64,000 nt of DNA. Source: Planctomycetota bacterium. Its GTDB lineage: Bacteria > Planctomycetota > Phycisphaerae > UBA1845 > UTPLA1. A model generated the notes under the pieces. It saw only the letters and a list, made by a program, of their open reading frames with translations. It was not told where the DNA came from and searched no databases. A program made the position numbers and the translations under genes. The DNA lies in assembly GCA_016235815.1 (NCBI GenBank), contig JACRIM010000054.1:1-64000 (forward strand), in the 5' to 3' direction. Below, piece after piece: positions 18,332-27,016 of this stretch (position 1 is its first letter; the number at the start of each line of letters is the position of its first letter).

Positions 18332-19117
18332 ATGAGTTTGTTTAACGCGGTCGGGGACTATGTACGCGAGAGCCAGGTATGGGGCTCGATCTTTCGTCAT
18401 GGCGTTCCGAAGGATCGCCGGACGCGGGCCATGGCGATCCTCAGCAACGTGTTCCTGCACTTGCACCCTGTGGCGGTGCGCAAGAGCGGCATTCGCCTGT
18501 CATTCACGTGGTGCATGGGCGGTCTGACGTTTTTCCTGTTTCTGGCCGAGACGATTACGGGCGTTCTGCTCATGTTCTACTACCGGCCGGTGGTGGAGTA
18601 TGCATACGCCGACATTATTGCACTGAGAGCGCATGTAACGCTGGGCCTTCTCCGCGAGATTCACCGGTGGGGGGCGCACGCGATGGTGATCGCGATCTGG
18701 CTGCACATGCTGCGCGTGTTTCTGACGGGCAGCTACAAGCCGCCGCGGGAATTCAACTGGGGTGTCGGTGTCGTGCTGCTGACACTGACGCTGCTGCTCT
18801 CGTTTACCGGGTATTTGCTCCCCTGGGATCAACTGGCGATGTGGGCCATCACGGTCGGATCAAACATGGCACGTGCGACACCCGTTGCGGGGCATGAAGG
18901 GCCGGGTGCAGCGCTCTTGCAGATATCCGGAGTTCCGCTGATTCACGCCGGATCGGATGCCCGGTTCAGTCTGCTCGGCGGAACGCTGGTCGGGCCTAAT
19001 GCGTTACTGCGGTTCTATGTATTGCACTGCGTATTTATTCCTGTGGTGGTGACGGTGCTGATCGCCGTTCACTTCTGGCGCATCCGCAAGGATGGGGGCA
19101 TCTCGGGGCCGCTGTAA
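18332..19117 (+). CDS. petB: Cytochrome b6-like subunit with haem c_i cysteine
   Basis: A 261-residue integral membrane protein with the four-helix core of cytochrome b6. Haem b ligands are H111 and H125 (IHRWGAH...WLHMLR, 14 apart) and H232 and H247 (15 apart), the b6 spacing. C61, in [12 protein letters not shown], aligns with the Cys of cytochrome b6 (FYCLGGIT) that covalently holds haem c_i (c_n) near the Qi site. It forms the quinol-oxidising core with the split subunit encoded next. The symbol is by homology to b6; this is not a photosynthetic gene cluster. Confidence 0.93.
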   Translation: MSLFNAVGDYVRESQVWGSIFRHGVPKDRRTRAMAILSNVFLHLHPVAVRKSGIRLSFTWCMGGLTFFLFLAETITGVLLMFYYRPVVEYAYADIIALRAHVTLGLLREIHRWGAHAMVIAIWLHMLRVFLTGSYKPPREFNWGVGVVLLTLTLLLSFTGYLLPWDQLAMWAITVGSNMARATPVAGHEGPGAALLQISGVPLIHAGSDARFSLLGGTLVGPNALLRFYVLHCVFIPVVVTVLIAVHFWRIRKDGGISGPL

Positions 19118-19158
19118 TGCTGCGTGACGATGTGAGTCAAGGATAGAGACGAACCACG

Positions 19159-20340
19159 ATGCCGATGAATCCGATGCGATCAATGCTGGCGACGAGCGAA
19201 GCGATAGCGGCCGAACATGGGCCGCTCGACGCGCTGAAAGAGACGATCAATCATCTCTGCGCTCCCTATTACTTCGTGCCGCTTACCACAATCATCCTGA
19301 TGGTCGGCCTGCTGACGTATCGACGATGGACGAAGCCGCGAATGGCTCTGACGCTGCTGTTCGCCTTCACCGTTTTCTATGTCGGCAGCATGCTCGATCA
19401 TGCGTTTTTCCTCATTATCAAAAAGCCCGACAACGTCCCGATCACCATCATGATCTTCTCGACGTTGTTCTGCATCTGGCTCGCCTTTCGCCAGGCCGCC
19501 ATCAACGATGAGCGAATGACGCGCGGTTTACCGCTCATCGAAAGCGGCGCGGATGACAAGGTCCTGGTGTGGCCCGACCTCGTTTTCACCGAGCTAATCT
19601 GCCTCATCCTCTGCACCGCCGTGCTTATTGTGTGGGCCATTTTGCTGAAGGCCCCACTGGAGCCGCCGGCGAACCCTACGAATATCCCCAACCCGTCGAA
19701 GGCCCCGTGGTACTTCCTCGGCCTGCAGGAGCTACTCGTCTATTTCGATCCGTGGATTGCAGGTGTGTTGCTACCCGGCCTGATTATCGTGGGCCTGATC
19801 GCACTTCCATACATCGATAAAAATCCGCGCGGCAACGGGTATTACACATTCAGCCAGCGGCCCATGGTCATCACAACCTTTATGTTCGGCTTCGGCATCA
19901 TGTGGATCGTGCTCATCGTCCTCGGCACCTTTCTACGCGGGCCGAACTGGAATCTGTTCGGGCCATACGAGACGTGGGATCCGCACCGGCCTGCGGCGCT
20001 CCTCAACATTAACGTTGCCGAAGTGTTTTGGGTGGTTCTGCCGGAGAAGACGGGCCTGTGGAAGCCCGGCGTTCCGACCCAGGCATCCTTTGGTCTCCCG
20101 GTTTATCTAATTCGCGAAGCCCCGGGGTTGTTCATCCTCGGCGGCTATTTCTTTGTGCTGCCAGTCCTGCTTGCGAAGTCGGTCTGCAAGAAGATTTACG
20201 CGCAGATCGGGCTGATTCGTTATGCAATCTTCTGGCTGCTGATGTCGTGGATGATGTTCGTTCCGATCAAGATGGTCTTGCGATGGTTGTTTAACCTGAA
20301 GTACTTCGTGGCCATCACGGAGTGGTTCTTCAATATTTAG
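19159..20340 (+). CDS. Cytochrome b C-terminal (subunit IV-like) membrane protein, extended
   Basis: A 393-residue membrane protein with roughly nine hydrophobic segments. The middle carries the subunit IV / cytochrome b C-terminal motif PSKAPWYFLGLQELLVYFDPW; the usual PEWY of the quinol-oxidation site is here APWY, so the catalytic Glu is absent at that spot, as in several bacterial split-b complexes. It is more than twice as long as b6f subunit IV (~160 residues), with extra helices on both sides. It lies 41 nt after the b6-like gene. Complex membership is firm; the roles of the added segments are unknown. Confidence 0.88.
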   Translation: MPMNPMRSMLATSEAIAAEHGPLDALKETINHLCAPYYFVPLTTIILMVGLLTYRRWTKPRMALTLLFAFTVFYVGSMLDHAFFLIIKKPDNVPITIMIFSTLFCIWLAFRQAAINDERMTRGLPLIESGADDKVLVWPDLVFTELICLILCTAVLIVWAILLKAPLEPPANPTNIPNPSKAPWYFLGLQELLVYFDPWIAGVLLPGLIIVGLIALPYIDKNPRGNGYYTFSQRPMVITTFMFGFGIMWIVLIVLGTFLRGPNWNLFGPYETWDPHRPAALLNINVAEVFWVVLPEKTGLWKPGVPTQASFGLPVYLIREAPGLFILGGYFFVLPVLLAKSVCKKIYAQIGLIRYAIFWLLMSWMMFVPIKMVLRWLFNLKYFVAITEWFFNI

Positions 20341-20364
20341 CGGGGTAGCCCGAGAGAGTTCGAC

Positions 20365-23300
20365 ATGCCCGTCACTACGGACACGCTGTATTCCCCACGC
20401 CGTTTGAACCGATGGTTCGCTGTCTCGGCGGTGTTTTGCCTCGTGGCATCGGGTTGGATGCTTTGGCATGATTTCAACCGGCCCTGGCGGCATACGCAGC
20501 GGGAGTATTTCAATTTGCGATCGGCCATGGCGCACTTTGACGCGCTGAGCTATCAGAACCCTTCCGAAAAGGAAAAACACGCGAAGTTGAAGTCCGCGGT
20601 CGATGAGGCTCAGAAGGAACTCGATTCCCCGGAGTTGAAAGCCCGTGAACGCGAATTGCTCGCTGCGGAAAAGCTTCTCACCGGCCAGTCACAGGCGGTG
20701 GCACTCGATTATGGCAACCGCAACGCGGAGTTGCAGGTCAAGCTGTTCAACGTGGAAGAAGCCAAGACGCTGCATGGCCCGGACGATCCGAAGACGGTTG
20801 CCCTTAAGGCCGATTACGACGCAAGCGTGAAGGTCACCGCCGCTCTAAAGAAAAAGCAGGATGCGCTGGAAGATGACATCCGCGACAAGAAATCGAAGCT
20901 GAAAGAGTTGTACCGAAAGCGCAGTGAAGCACAAAAAGTGCTTTCGGCCTATGAAAAAGGGCTGGCGGACGCCGAGCGTCTCGACAGCATGTACGGCCCG
21001 GGGCTTGCTCGCATGGCGTTCAATATTCCCGGCCTGGATTATCTCGCCCCCAAGGGCGTGCCAGGCCGTGAGGAAGTTCAGCAGGTGTTCATGAAGGGCA
21101 TCCGCTTCAATTACAACTTCCTGGATTCATACGTTACGGACCGGTGCATTACCTGCCACGTCGGCATCGATAACCCGGCCTTTACGATGGAAGCCTTCGT
21201 AAAGAAGACGGAGACTGCGATTGCATCGCAGGCCGTGCAAACAGTGCTCGAGCAGGAAAATCAGCGGCTCATGAAAGTGCTGACCCGCCGTCTTGCGGAC
21301 GTTGACGTTGCGGAGTTCACCAAGAGCGGTGTGACGTTGGACGACGCCGGCAGGGCGAAGTTCGTTTCGGCGATGGTGAGCGGTGCAAACGATTATCTCA
21401 CCGAGATCAATCGTCCGGAGATCAAGACCGCCGATGTGTTGCCGCTGTTGAAGGACAAACCGCTGACGCGTGGGGTAATCGAAGATCAGCTCAATCAAAT
21501 CGTTCGCGACATTCTATTCGCCACCGCTCCAAAGGCGAGTGACGGTAAGTCGGCTTTGAGGTTCGATCAGTTGGATGAAGCGCGTCGCATCACTTATTTC
21601 ACAAGCCTCCTGGCCGCGATGAACACGTACCTGGAACACGAAGGTCGCCCGAAGGTCGATCTTAAGAGCGAGCTGCGGGCTCACCCGCATTTGGATTTGT
21701 ATATCGCGCCAACGTCGGCGCACCCGATGAAGACCATGGGATGCACCGTTTGTCACGAGGGCAGCGGCCAGGAAACGGATTTTGTCTTCGCGGCGCACAC
21801 GCCGAAAGACAAAGCGGAAAAGAAACACTGGGAAGAGCAATATTACGTCCGCGAATTGGGCGTGCCCTTGGCCACGTTCCACCTCATTGAGGAGTTCTGG
21901 GAACGGCCCATGCTGCTGCCGGGTTACACGTCGGCCAGTTGCCGAAAGTGCCACCAGCAAACCTATGACCTTGAGCGACGCAAGACGGAACCGCTCGAAT
22001 CGGCCCATCGCGTTGTTGAGGGTCGCGATCTCTTCACGACGGTCGGTTGCATCAACTGTCACGCGGTTGAAGGTTTGAACGATTCACGGCGCGTCGGCAC
22101 TGATTTGACGCACGTGGCCAGCAAGCTGTCCGCCGGTTTTATGGAGCGATGGGTCGAATACCCGAAAGAATTCCGGCCATCGACATGGATGCCGCACTTC
22201 TTCAAACAGGAGAACAATCTCCCTTCGAGCGCCAATGAGTTCGATCCTGATCCGGTCGTCCGAACTGAGACCGAGATTCAGTCCATCGTTCAATATCTGC
22301 GGACATTCTCGAAACCGTTTGACGCGGTGCCGGTCCCATCCGGCATGACCGGCGACGCAAAGCGAGGCGAGGAACTCTTTACTTCAATTGGCTGCCTCGC
22401 CTGCCACGCGAATCTCGATGCCAAGGATCCCCTGGATGATTCCGGTCGTACCCTGGGTGAGCGGTGGATCGTCACGGATCTTGTTCACGTACAGGGACTG
22501 GCCAACGACGACGCAAAGAAACGGTATGACGGCTTGAGCAAGAACGACCGTATCCGTTATGCAATGCACAACTTCACAAAAACGCGACGCGAAAAGGCGA
22601 CCGAGGCAAAACGCCAGGAAGAACTGGCCGCCGACCGGGAAGGGCGCGACCCCGATCCAAAGAAGACGTATGTGCCGCCGGTTTATACACGCGTGGCTCC
22701 CGATCTTTCGGGTCTTGGAACCAAGTTTGTCCCCGACGCCGGCGACGAGAGCCAACGGAGCAAGGCAGGGCAGTGGTTGTACAACTGGCTCAGGGAGCCG
22801 CGTCACTATTCGTCCTACACGCGGATGCCGCGTCTCTTCCGTGATAATGTCTACTGGGCCGATGACGAGGCAACACGCAAGAAAAAGACCGATCAGGATA
22901 TTCTCGACGTCGCCGCATACCTGCTTACGCTTCGAAACGATGATTTTTCATCGCAGCCCATCGCCGACGACGCAAAGCATCAGGACATGGCCCGAAGCCT
23001 GATTCTCGATCTGCTCAGCGGACAGAACACCGCGGCCGTCAGCCAGCGCATTCTCAACGATGAAAAGAACAGCCCTGATGATCCATACGGCCGGCTGACT
23101 TCGTCGATCGTGGCCCAGACGTATCGGAGTTTTGGCGACGGCGACAGTGGTCGTAATCAAGTTGCCGCCCTGCTCAGCCAACACGCACCGACGCTTGCTG
23201 ACCGGCAACGCCTCTTCCTCGGCATGAAAATGATCGGCCATTACGGCTGCTATTCGTGTCACACCATTGCCGGTTTCGAAGATGCAACGCGGCCCGGCAC

Positions 23301-24816
23301 GGAATTGACACTCTGGGCCGACAAATTCATGAGCCAGCTTGACTTTGCCTTCTTCTCGCCGCCCTTCGAGGAGGAGCTGGAAAAGCAGCACGACGTGTTC
23401 GGCAACCTGTTCATGAACACGCCGGAGTTTGCACACCTTGCCCGCGACGCCGCCGGAAATCCACCGAATGAAATTCTGCACAACCATGCATCGTTCGCCT
23501 ATCACAAGCTGCGAAACCCGCGCATCTGGGATCGCAAGAAGATCAAGAAGCCGTATGAAAAGCTGAAGATGCCGAACTTCTTCCTCAGTGATGAGGAGGC
23601 CCGTTCGCTGGTGTCCTATGTCCTGAGCTTGCGTCAGGCAAATGTGGCAAAGGACGTGCAGATTCCCTATGAGCGCACCCCGGCCGGAAAGATTGCGAAG
23701 GGCCGCGCCTTGGTGCGGGAATTGAACTGCATCGGTTGCCACACGATCGAAGGCAACGACGCGAACATTCACCAGTATTATTCGACCGACACCGGCTTGT
23801 CGGATTCCGATCCGCGCAGCCTGCGGTTCAAGCCGCCCCTGCTCTGGGGGGAAGGCGCGAAGGTACAGTTCAATTGGCTCTTCTCGTTCTTGAACAATGT
23901 CGAAATGCTGCGTCCCTGGCTCAAGGCGCGAATGCCGAGCTTCTATCTGACGAAAGAGCAGACTACGACGCTGGTGGAATACTTCGCCGGACTTGCGCAG
24001 GATGAATCGCGGATCCTAAAGAGGGATCTCGACGGGATTATCAAGCACCTGCGGGAAGTTCACGGCAACGACAAGGCGGCCGCGGCGACCTCGCAGTGGT
24101 TCACCGATGAGAAGTTCGCCGATCAGGCCGCGTTTTTGAAGCGATATGCCCTGGCCAAGCAGCAGACCGGCCCACTCGATTTCCAGCCGAGCGCGAGTAC
24201 TCCCGATGACATAAACAAGTCGCTGGCCGGGGTGTACGACCGCGTGGTGAATCGCGGCAGCTTCATGGCAAGCGTCTTCAACGTGGAGTACCCATTCACC
24301 GATCCGAATCTGCACACCACAGGCGATGCGGAGTTCAAGCTCGGCGAGGAGTTTTTCCACAACTTGCGATGCCTGTCGTGCCACGTTGCCGGCGACCCAA
24401 AGGCCCCCGGAACAACGACGGATATTAAGGCTCCAAACTTTGCATTGACCTCCAAGCGGCTTCGCTATGACTGGGTCGTGGCGTGGCTGCAAGACCCGCA
24501 GGCCATCCAACCGGGTGCCAACATGCCGCAGATCTTCCAGGGCGGCAGCGCCTTTTCGGCGTCCCCGGCTGAGGATCGTGCGAAGATGGAGGCCAAGTTT
24601 GGTAAGTCGACAGACGAACAGGCCAAGCTGCTGGTCGATTTCCTTTACACGCTTGGTGCAAGGAACTACACGTCGATCCAGCCTGGTGGAGCAGTTGCGG
24701 CCCCTGCCGCGGCGGAACCAGCCAAGGGCGGCGACTTTGATTTTGACAGCGGTGGCGATGCGAAAAAGCCCGGCCAGGCTACGAGCCAGCCGGCCAAGCA
24801 GGAGTTTGATTTCTAA
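20365..24816 (+). CDS. Giant octahaem cytochrome c of the bc-type complex
   Basis: A 1483-residue membrane-anchored protein. One helix at residues ~13-34 anchors it; residues ~60-205 are Lys/Glu/Ala-rich predicted coiled coil. Eight CxxCH haem c sites start at residues 261, 460, 526, 562, 677, 962, 1122 and 1336. The tail is Ala/Pro/Gly-rich with DFDF and EFDF acidic-aromatic repeats. No known cytochrome c1 or f is encoded nearby, so this probably receives electrons from the Rieske protein and passes them on toward the cupredoxin and oxidase. It starts 24 nt after the subunit IV-like gene. Family assignment (cytochrome c domains) is certain, role inferred from position. Confidence 0.93.
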   Translation: MPVTTDTLYSPRRLNRWFAVSAVFCLVASGWMLWHDFNRPWRHTQREYFNLRSAMAHFDALSYQNPSEKEKHAKLKSAVDEAQKELDSPELKARERELLAAEKLLTGQSQAVALDYGNRNAELQVKLFNVEEAKTLHGPDDPKTVALKADYDASVKVTAALKKKQDALEDDIRDKKSKLKELYRKRSEAQKVLSAYEKGLADAERLDSMYGPGLARMAFNIPGLDYLAPKGVPGREEVQQVFMKGIRFNYNFLDSYVTDRCITCHVGIDNPAFTMEAFVKKTETAIASQAVQTVLEQENQRLMKVLTRRLADVDVAEFTKSGVTLDDAGRAKFVSAMVSGANDYLTEINRPEIKTADVLPLLKDKPLTRGVIEDQLNQIVRDILFATAPKASDGKSALRFDQLDEARRITYFTSLLAAMNTYLEHEGRPKVDLKSELRAHPHLDLYIAPTSAHPMKTMGCTVCHEGSGQETDFVFAAHTPKDKAEKKHWEEQYYVRELGVPLATFHLIEEFWERPMLLPGYTSASCRKCHQQTYDLERRKTEPLESAHRVVEGRDLFTTVGCINCHAVEGLNDSRRVGTDLTHVASKLSAGFMERWVEYPKEFRPSTWMPHFFKQENNLPSSANEFDPDPVVRTETEIQSIVQYLRTFSKPFDAVPVPSGMTGDAKRGEELFTSIGCLACHANLDAKDPLDDSGRTLGERWIVTDLVHVQGLANDDAKKRYDGLSKNDRIRYAMHNFTKTRREKATEAKRQEELAADREGRDPDPKKTYVPPVYTRVAPDLSGLGTKFVPDAGDESQRSKAGQWLYNWLREPRHYSSYTRMPRLFRDNVYWADDEATRKKKTDQDILDVAAYLLTLRNDDFSSQPIADDAKHQDMARSLILDLLSGQNTAAVSQRILNDEKNSPDDPYGRLTSSIVAQTYRSFGDGDSGRNQVAALLSQHAPTLADRQRLFLGMKMIGHYGCYSCHTIAGFEDATRPGTELTLWADKFMSQLDFAFFSPPFEEELEKQHDVFGNLFMNTPEFAHLARDAAGNPPNEILHNHASFAYHKLRNPRIWDRKKIKKPYEKLKMPNFFLSDEEARSLVSYVLSLRQANVAKDVQIPYERTPAGKIAKGRALVRELNCIGCHTIEGNDANIHQYYSTDTGLSDSDPRSLRFKPPLLWGEGAKVQFNWLFSFLNNVEMLRPWLKARMPSFYLTKEQTTTLVEYFAGLAQDESRILKRDLDGIIKHLREVHGNDKAAAATSQWFTDEKFADQAAFLKRYALAKQQTGPLDFQPSASTPDDINKSLAGVYDRVVNRGSFMASVFNVEYPFTDPNLHTTGDAEFKLGEEFFHNLRCLSCHVAGDPKAPGTTTDIKAPNFALTSKRLRYDWVVAWLQDPQAIQPGANMPQIFQGGSAFSASPAEDRAKMEAKFGKSTDEQAKLLVDFLYTLGARNYTSIQPGGAVAAPAAAEPAKGGDFDFDSGGDAKKPGQATSQPAKQEFDF

Positions 24817-24844
24817 TTTGGCTTGGGCGACAGTCCGAGTCCAT

Positions 24845-24863
24845 CACCGGTTGAAAGCCGGTG
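24845..24863 (+). other. Hairpin in the gap between octahaem and cupredoxin genes
   Basis: CACCGG (24845-24850) and CCGGTG (24858-24863) form a 6-bp stem with a 7-nt loop, 29 nt after the octahaem stop. There is no T-run, so it looks like an RNA-stability or pausing element in the 208-nt spacer rather than a full terminator. Nothing else clear is seen in the spacer. Confidence 0.35.
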
Positions 24864-25024
24864 CATAAGCAGAGGTAACTCGCGGTGAGCCTTGCGGTTA
24901 GCGTCAGGCTATCGTAGGATTCCGCGAACTGTCTAATGTAATGAGGGTGCCCCGTTCCCGGCGAGATCCGGTTGCTCGGTTGGCTCCCGATATTTAGGCG
25001 CCCTTGGCGTCAGGAGCAGATGTT

Positions 25025-25885
25025 ATGTGTAAGAAGGCGGCAGTATGGGTTCTGGCGGGCTTTGTAAGCCTCGCGATTGCGACGACCGGCGCGAAGGCCG
25101 ACAACGAGAAGGGGACAGCCGTCGTCAAAGGCAAGGTCGTTTTTGAGGGTGATGCGGCCGATCCGAAGCCGTTGCCCCCGATGAACGCTGATGCCGTCTG
25201 CGCGAAGGCCCATGCCAAGACTCAGCCCGATCAGGGCACGATTGTGTATAAGAAGGACGGCAACACGATTCCGTATGTGTTCGTGTACGTCAAGAGCGGT
25301 CTAAAGGGCAAGTATGACGCGCCCACCGAGCCGGTCACGATTGATCAGCAGGGTTGTATGTATCACCCGCACATCCTCGGGATGGTCGCCGGCCAGACGA
25401 TCCAGATCAAAAACAGCGACCCGACCAACCACAACATTCATTCGCTTGCCAAGAAGAACTCTCAGTTCAACTTCGCCCAGCCCAACGCCGGCATGGTGAA
25501 GGAGCTCAAGAGTGGCGACACCTTCAACAAGCCGGAAATCATGGTCAAGGTCAAATGCGACGTTCATGCCTGGATGTCGTGCTTTGTCGGTGTTTGCACG
25601 CACCCGTTCTTTGACGTCACCAAGAGCCATGAGAATGACGGCGGCGACAAGTCCAAGCGCGGCACGTTTGAGCTGAAGAATCTGCCGGCCGGCGAGTATG
25701 AGATCGAGGCCTGGCACGAGAACTTCGGCACTGTCACGCAGAAAGTGACGATTAAGGATGGCGAGACCAAGGACATCGAGTTCAAGCTCGGCCCCAAGAA
25801 GTCGAGCGACGCCTCCGACAAGATGAAAGAAGTCATCGTCAAGGAAAACGGCACGCTGGCCAATCAGGCGAACGCCGGTAAGTAA
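25025..25885 (+). CDS. Exported cupredoxin-like copper protein
   Basis: A 286-residue protein with a signal peptide (residues 1-25, MCKKAAVWVLAGFVSLAIA). Type I copper ligands can be read: His in H136-NI-H139, then C178-DV-H181-AW-M184, the Cys-x2-His-x2-Met loop known from amicyanin. A carboxypeptidase-regulatory-like beta domain follows (RGTFELKNLPAGEYEIEAWHE). Start ATG 25025 has GGAG at 8-nt spacing. Placed between the octahaem cytochrome and cytochrome oxidase subunit II, it may carry electrons between them, in place of a small cytochrome c. Confidence 0.85.
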   Translation: MCKKAAVWVLAGFVSLAIATTGAKADNEKGTAVVKGKVVFEGDAADPKPLPPMNADAVCAKAHAKTQPDQGTIVYKKDGNTIPYVFVYVKSGLKGKYDAPTEPVTIDQQGCMYHPHILGMVAGQTIQIKNSDPTNHNIHSLAKKNSQFNFAQPNAGMVKELKSGDTFNKPEIMVKVKCDVHAWMSCFVGVCTHPFFDVTKSHENDGGDKSKRGTFELKNLPAGEYEIEAWHENFGTVTQKVTIKDGETKDIEFKLGPKKSSDASDKMKEVIVKENGTLANQANAGK

Positions 25886-25956
25886 TTTCAGGACGCATCA
25901 CGCCTCGCTTCCCGGGTGCGGTCCCGGGAAGCGCGGGCGAAGAGTGGGAGAACTTC

Positions 25957-26955
25957 GTGAATTTGCTGCTCGCCTCCACCCATTACGGGGCGTGGACCCC
26001 GCCGCTCTATTCACAGCACGGCGGTTCGATCGACAAGTTGATCGACGTGGTTCACGTATTCATGTTCGTCATCTTCATTCCGTGGGCGATTTTCTTCGTC
26101 TATTGCCTCATGAATTTCCGCGCCCGGCCGGGGCATAAGGCGACGTACACGCCGATCAAGGCGAAAGTTTCCAAATATGCCGAGGTCGGCGTCGCGATAT
26201 TTGAGGCCTTCCTGCTTCTGGGCATGTCGATGCCGGTCTGGGCCGACTACAAGAACAATCCTCCGGCGCCCGACCAGCGGCTTGAAATGCGAGTCGTTGC
26301 GGAACAGTTCCAGTGGAACTTCCATTATTCCGGCCCGGATGGCAAATTCGGCGCAACAAGGTCCTCGCTGATTTCCGCGAGCAACCCCATCGGCTTGGCG
26401 GAGGACGATCCTGCGTCGAAGGATGACATCGTTCGTGTAAATGAGTGCCACCTGCCGGTAGACAAGCCGATTTATCTGCGCCTTACATCCAAGGACGTCA
26501 TTCACTCCTTCGACATCCCCACGATGCGTGTGAAGCAGGACGTGATTCCCGGTATGGAGATTCCGATCTGGTTCACGATCGACAAGAATGCGACGACTGA
26601 TTCCATTCGGCCGCAAATGAAGACCGTCGTTCCGATGGATAAGGCCGAGTGGTACAAAGTTCGGCATCTCGTTGCCGCGGTCGATCACAAAGTGAAGGAT
26701 GAAGTCGTCCTCGCGAAAGGGGCCGACCTCGGCGCGGATTTGACAAAGGGTAAGGAACTCCTCGAACAGCTTCGTAAGAAGGGGCTGACCGAACTTACCC
26801 TGGAGCCTCGTAATCCGCTTGAGATCGTCTGTGCCCAGCTTTGCGGCAACAGCCATTTCAAGATGAAGGCCCAGGTCATGACCCATACGGCCGAGGACTT
26901 TGCGAAGTGGCTCACCGAGTCTTCCAAAAAACCCGAGATGCAAACGGACTTCTAA
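25957..26955 (+). CDS. coxB: Cytochrome c oxidase subunit II (CuA subunit)
   Basis: A 332-residue protein with two N-terminal helices (~25-50 and ~72-95) and an outside cupredoxin domain. CuA ligands are the His in DVIHSFDIP and C292-x3-C296-x3-H300-x2-M303. No CxxCH is present, so this is not a caa3-type subunit. About 80 extra residues, including a Lys/Glu/Leu-rich helix, separate the core strands from the CuA loop. GTG 25957 is preceded by GGGAG at 6 nt. First gene of the oxidase block. Confidence 0.94.
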   Translation: MNLLLASTHYGAWTPPLYSQHGGSIDKLIDVVHVFMFVIFIPWAIFFVYCLMNFRARPGHKATYTPIKAKVSKYAEVGVAIFEAFLLLGMSMPVWADYKNNPPAPDQRLEMRVVAEQFQWNFHYSGPDGKFGATRSSLISASNPIGLAEDDPASKDDIVRVNECHLPVDKPIYLRLTSKDVIHSFDIPTMRVKQDVIPGMEIPIWFTIDKNATTDSIRPQMKTVVPMDKAEWYKVRHLVAAVDHKVKDEVVLAKGADLGADLTKGKELLEQLRKKGLTELTLEPRNPLEIVCAQLCGNSHFKMKAQVMTHTAEDFAKWLTESSKKPEMQTDF

Positions 26956-27016
26956 TCGGCGCGGCGTCGCTTGACTGCGACCCGAATTCACGATTCTTCA
27001 ACAAGGTTTGTCGGAT

